From assembly GCA_036490215.1 (NCBI GenBank), contig DASXEH010000005.1:1-30867 (forward strand): 30,867 bases of DNA, given 5' to 3'. The notes beneath the pieces are model-generated. The model had not been told where the DNA came from and did not search any database. It was given only the letters and a program-made list of their open reading frames with translations. Both the position numbers and the translations under genes were made by a program. This document shows positions 28,935 to 30,867 of this stretch, in pieces (the stretch's first letter is position 1; every line of letters begins with the position of its first letter). Source of the DNA: JASHSH01 sp036490215 (lineage in GTDB: Bacteria > Pseudomonadota > Alphaproteobacteria > Rhodospirillales > Magnetospirillaceae).

Positions 28935-30867
28935 CTACCGATGGAGCAGGATATACGTATCTACGTCTGTAGACACTGCCACGAGCTGGGTGACCGAGAA
29001 CGACAGAAGCTGGCCGACGCTAAGACCGGTGAGTTCCGTAACGGTCAAGGACGGAACCTGAGCGAGAGTGAGGCCGCTGATGTTGGTCGTTGTTAAGCTG
29101 GCGAACTGCGCAGCCGAGAGTGCGCCAATGGTCGCGCCTTGGAACGCCTGAATTTGAGTCTTCGCCAGCGCCGTTATGTCCTGGGTGCTCAAGCTGCTGA
29201 CTTGTGGCGCCGTCAACAGGCCGATCTGCGTTGTCGATAACCCTGTGGCCTGAGTTTTCGTCAATTCGCCGATTTCGGTCGCCGTCAGCCCCGTCACGTT
29301 GGTCGAGGTCAAACTGTTCAACTGCGCCACGGTCAGTGCGGTGAATTGGCCTGAAGTCAGAGCATCGAGATTGTCGACGCCGAGATTGTTGAGCGTCGTG
29401 GCCGTCAGTCCGGAAATCTGTGTCGTTGTGAAGTCGGCGGACTGGGTCGTTGTCAAGCCGAGTAGGCTGGTCGCTGTCAGCCCGTTGATCTGAGCGGTCG
29501 ACAACACCGTAATCTGAGCCTGCGTCAGCGCGTCGAGATTAGCGGTGCCGAGATTGTTGAGGGTCGTGGCGGTCAGGGCGGTCAGCTGCGTCTTGGTCAG
29601 CAACTGCACCGCGTCGGTGGAAAGCGCTGTCAGATTCGCTGTCGTCAGCCCGTTGATCTGAGCGGCTGTCAGCGCTGCGACCTGGGTGGTGGCAAAGACA
29701 TTGATATCCGTAGCCCCCAACGCACCGACCGTGGTGACCGTCAGACCCGCAATCTGCGTCGTCGTAAAGTCTGCAGACTGAGCCGTGGTCAGGCCAGCGA
29801 GGCTTGTCGTCGTCAGCCCATTGATCTGAGCTGTGGACAGCGACGTGACCTGCGCCTGGGTGAGCACGTCGAGATTGGCCGTGCCGAGGCCGTTGAGCGC
29901 CGTATCGGTCAGGCCCTTGATTTGGGTGGTTGTCAGCTCAGAGACTTCGGTCGTGGTCAGCGCTGCAAGGTAAGCCGCCGGCAGCAGGTTGAACTGGGTG
30001 TAGGGCAAAAGGGCGACTTGTGCAGCTGTGAAGGCGTCGAGATTGGTCGTACCAAGATTCTCGAGCGCGGTGTAGGTGATCGCTGTGAGCTGTGTTGATG
30101 TCAGTAATTGGATGAAGGTTGTGTTCAGGCCAGACAAGGTCGTGGTCGTCAGGCCGTTCAGCCCCGCCGTTGATATATTGGCGATCTGCGTTGCGGCTAG
30201 CGCATTGAGGTTGGCGCTGCTTAGGCCATTCAACGTCGTCGCGGTAAGATTCTTGACCTGCGTCGTCGAGAGTTCCGAGACTTCCGTCGTCGTCAGCATG
30301 GCAAGGTAAGTTGCCGGCAGCAGGTTGAGCTGCGTGTAAGGCAACGCCGTCACTTCTGCCGCGGTGAAGGCATCGAGATTCGCCGTACCGAAATTCTCGA
30401 ACGTCGTATAGGTGAGCGACGCCATCTGCGTCGTGGTGAAGGCTTGAACCTGCGCGGTGGTCAGCGCCGACAGCGTCGTGGCATTGAGGCCGTTGAGCTG
30501 GGCGCTGGCGCTGAGCGCGGCGATATCGACGGTCGACAGCGCATCGAGATTGGCCGTTGTGAGGCCGTTGATCTGAGTGGTGGTCAGAATGGCGGCCTGC
30601 GCTGTCGTCAGTGACGCCAAGTTGGCCGTGCCCAGGGCATTGAGCGCGGTGACCGTCAGGCCCTTGAGCTGGGTGACCAGTATCGCTTGTGTCTCGGTGG
30701 TGGTCAGGGCGCCGATATTGCCCGTCGTCAGACCGTTCAACTGCGTCCAGGTCAGCACCGCCGCTTGCGTCGTGGCGAAGACAGCCAGGTTGGTGGCCCC
30801 AAGCCCATTGAGGGCGGTATAGGTCAGGCCGATGATCTGCGTGGTCGTTAGCTCCGAGACTTCGGTC
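28935..30867 (-). CDS. Giant octapeptide-repeat protein, N-terminus beyond the window
   Basis: The frame is open from the right window edge to the stop at 28935, giving 643 residues without a true N-terminus; the GTG at 30758 is an internal codon. Nearly the whole protein is a tandem 8-residue repeat, consensus [TS]-T-x-Q-[ILV]-x-x-L (for example TTTQIKGL, GTANLDAL, STAQINGL), about 80 units, with one 9-residue slip (SASAQLNGL). It is rich in Thr, Leu, Ala and Asn, poor in charged residues, and has no Cys. The array ends in STDVDTYILLHR with no recognisable anchor or RTX motif. T-x-x-Q resembles a helix N-cap box, so each unit could be one short helix of a solenoid; a beta-solenoid is also possible. 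It is probably a secreted or surface protein, but the export signal would be outside the window. I do not recognise a characterised family. Confidence 0.85.
   Translation of the reverse strand, partial: TEVSELTTTQIIGLTYTALNGLGATNLAVFATTQAAVLTWTQLNGLTTGNIGALTTTETQAILVTQLKGLTVTALNALGTANLASLTTAQAAILTTTQINGLTTANLDALSTVDIAALSASAQLNGLNATTLSALTTAQVQAFTTTQMASLTYTTFENFGTANLDAFTAAEVTALPYTQLNLLPATYLAMLTTTEVSELSTTQVKNLTATTLNGLSSANLNALAATQIANISTAGLNGLTTTTLSGLNTTFIQLLTSTQLTAITYTALENLGTTNLDAFTAAQVALLPYTQFNLLPAAYLAALTTTEVSELTTTQIKGLTDTALNGLGTANLDVLTQAQVTSLSTAQINGLTTTSLAGLTTAQSADFTTTQIAGLTVTTVGALGATDINVFATTQVAALTAAQINGLTTANLTALSTDAVQLLTKTQLTALTATTLNNLGTANLDALTQAQITVLSTAQINGLTATSLLGLTTTQSADFTTTQISGLTATTLNNLGVDNLDALTSGQFTALTVAQLNSLTSTNVTGLTATEIGELTKTQATGLSTTQIGLLTAPQVSSLSTQDITALAKTQIQAFQGATIGALSAAQFASLTTTNISGLTLAQVPSLTVTELTGLSVGQLLSFSVTQLVAVSTDVDTYILLHR
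29406..30413 (-). repeat. Three 336-bp (112-residue) super-repeats within the octad protein
   Basis: A higher-order period of 14 octads is visible: TYTTFENF...(30413-30078), TYTALENL...(30077-29742) and TVTTVGAL...(29741-29406). Units 1 and 2 share their first half (PYTQLNLLPATYLAML versus PYTQFNLLPAAYLAAL). Units 2 and 3 share their second half (TQAQVTSLSTAQINGL versus TQAQITVLSTAQINGL, then QSADFTTTQI in both). This mosaic pattern points to repeated unequal exchange or gene conversion. Confidence 0.8.

Noticed and set aside
28935..30867. Regularly spaced short repeats that could be mistaken for a CRISPR array.
   Set aside because: The 24-bp periodicity is in frame and encodes an octapeptide repeat; the repeats are degenerate at DNA level and there are no unique spacers.

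Overview
The window looks like chromosomal DNA of a GC-rich alphaproteobacterium. The evidence is an NDUFS4-type accessory subunit of complex I (23428-23727), a composite palindromic repeat of a type I recall as common in alphaproteobacterial genomes (19044-19140), and the general gene content. I cannot fix the genus; Rhodospirillales/Reyranella-like or Rhizobiales-like are both possible. There are no insertion sequences, phage genes or CRISPR arrays.

Region 1 (1-14360) is a catabolic locus. An IclR-type regulator (5'-truncated by the window edge) faces a minus-strand operon: an MmgE/PrpD-family protein with an extra half-domain, then a substrate-binding protein, ATPase and two permeases of the taurine/nitrate/NMT1-like ABC class. 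Divergent from it runs a plus-strand operon: class-IV aminotransferase, HyuA, HyuB, an isocitrate-lyase/PEP-mutase-type lyase, a PuuE-like polysaccharide-deacetylase-fold amidohydrolase and a 2,4-diaminopentanoate-dehydrogenase-like oxidoreductase. The divergent intergenic region carries a perfect 7-5-7 palindrome and a degenerate second copy 39 bp away, a likely operator pair for the local regulator. Together the genes suggest uptake and breakdown of a cyclic amide (hydantoin/lactam-like) compound that is opened, transaminated and cleaved by a C-C lyase. The substrate is unknown.

Region 2 (14361-15035) holds tRNA-Asn(GTT) and tRNA-Cys(GCA) on the minus strand, with a good sigma70-like promoter upstream and a clear intrinsic terminator downstream.

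Region 3 (15072-23266) is a branched-chain amino-acid/amide type ABC importer in the order livK-like, livG, a serine beta-lactamase-like hydrolase, livF, palindromic repeat, livH, livM. A convergent LysR regulator follows, sharing a CTAG with the livM stop, and then a divergent NAD(P)-binding epimerase-like gene.

Region 4 (23291-25662) has tRNA-Pro(TGG), the NDUFS4 homologue, tRNA-Arg(TCT), and a minus-strand pair of an MFS transporter and a type II dehydroquinase homologue. The dehydroquinase homologue has two substrate-pocket substitutions. A perfect 14-bp inverted repeat sits between the two genes.

Region 5 (25776-30867) is the most unusual. In transcription order (all minus strand) it has a long protein made almost entirely of 8-residue repeats that runs off the window, an FkbM-type methyltransferase, and a 718-residue protein fusing a cysteine-less redoxin-like domain, a 2-oxoglutarate/Fe(II) oxygenase and a sulfotransferase. 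This could be a surface repeat protein with its own tailoring enzymes, or a glycan-tailoring cassette next to an adhesin; the first idea is an inference.
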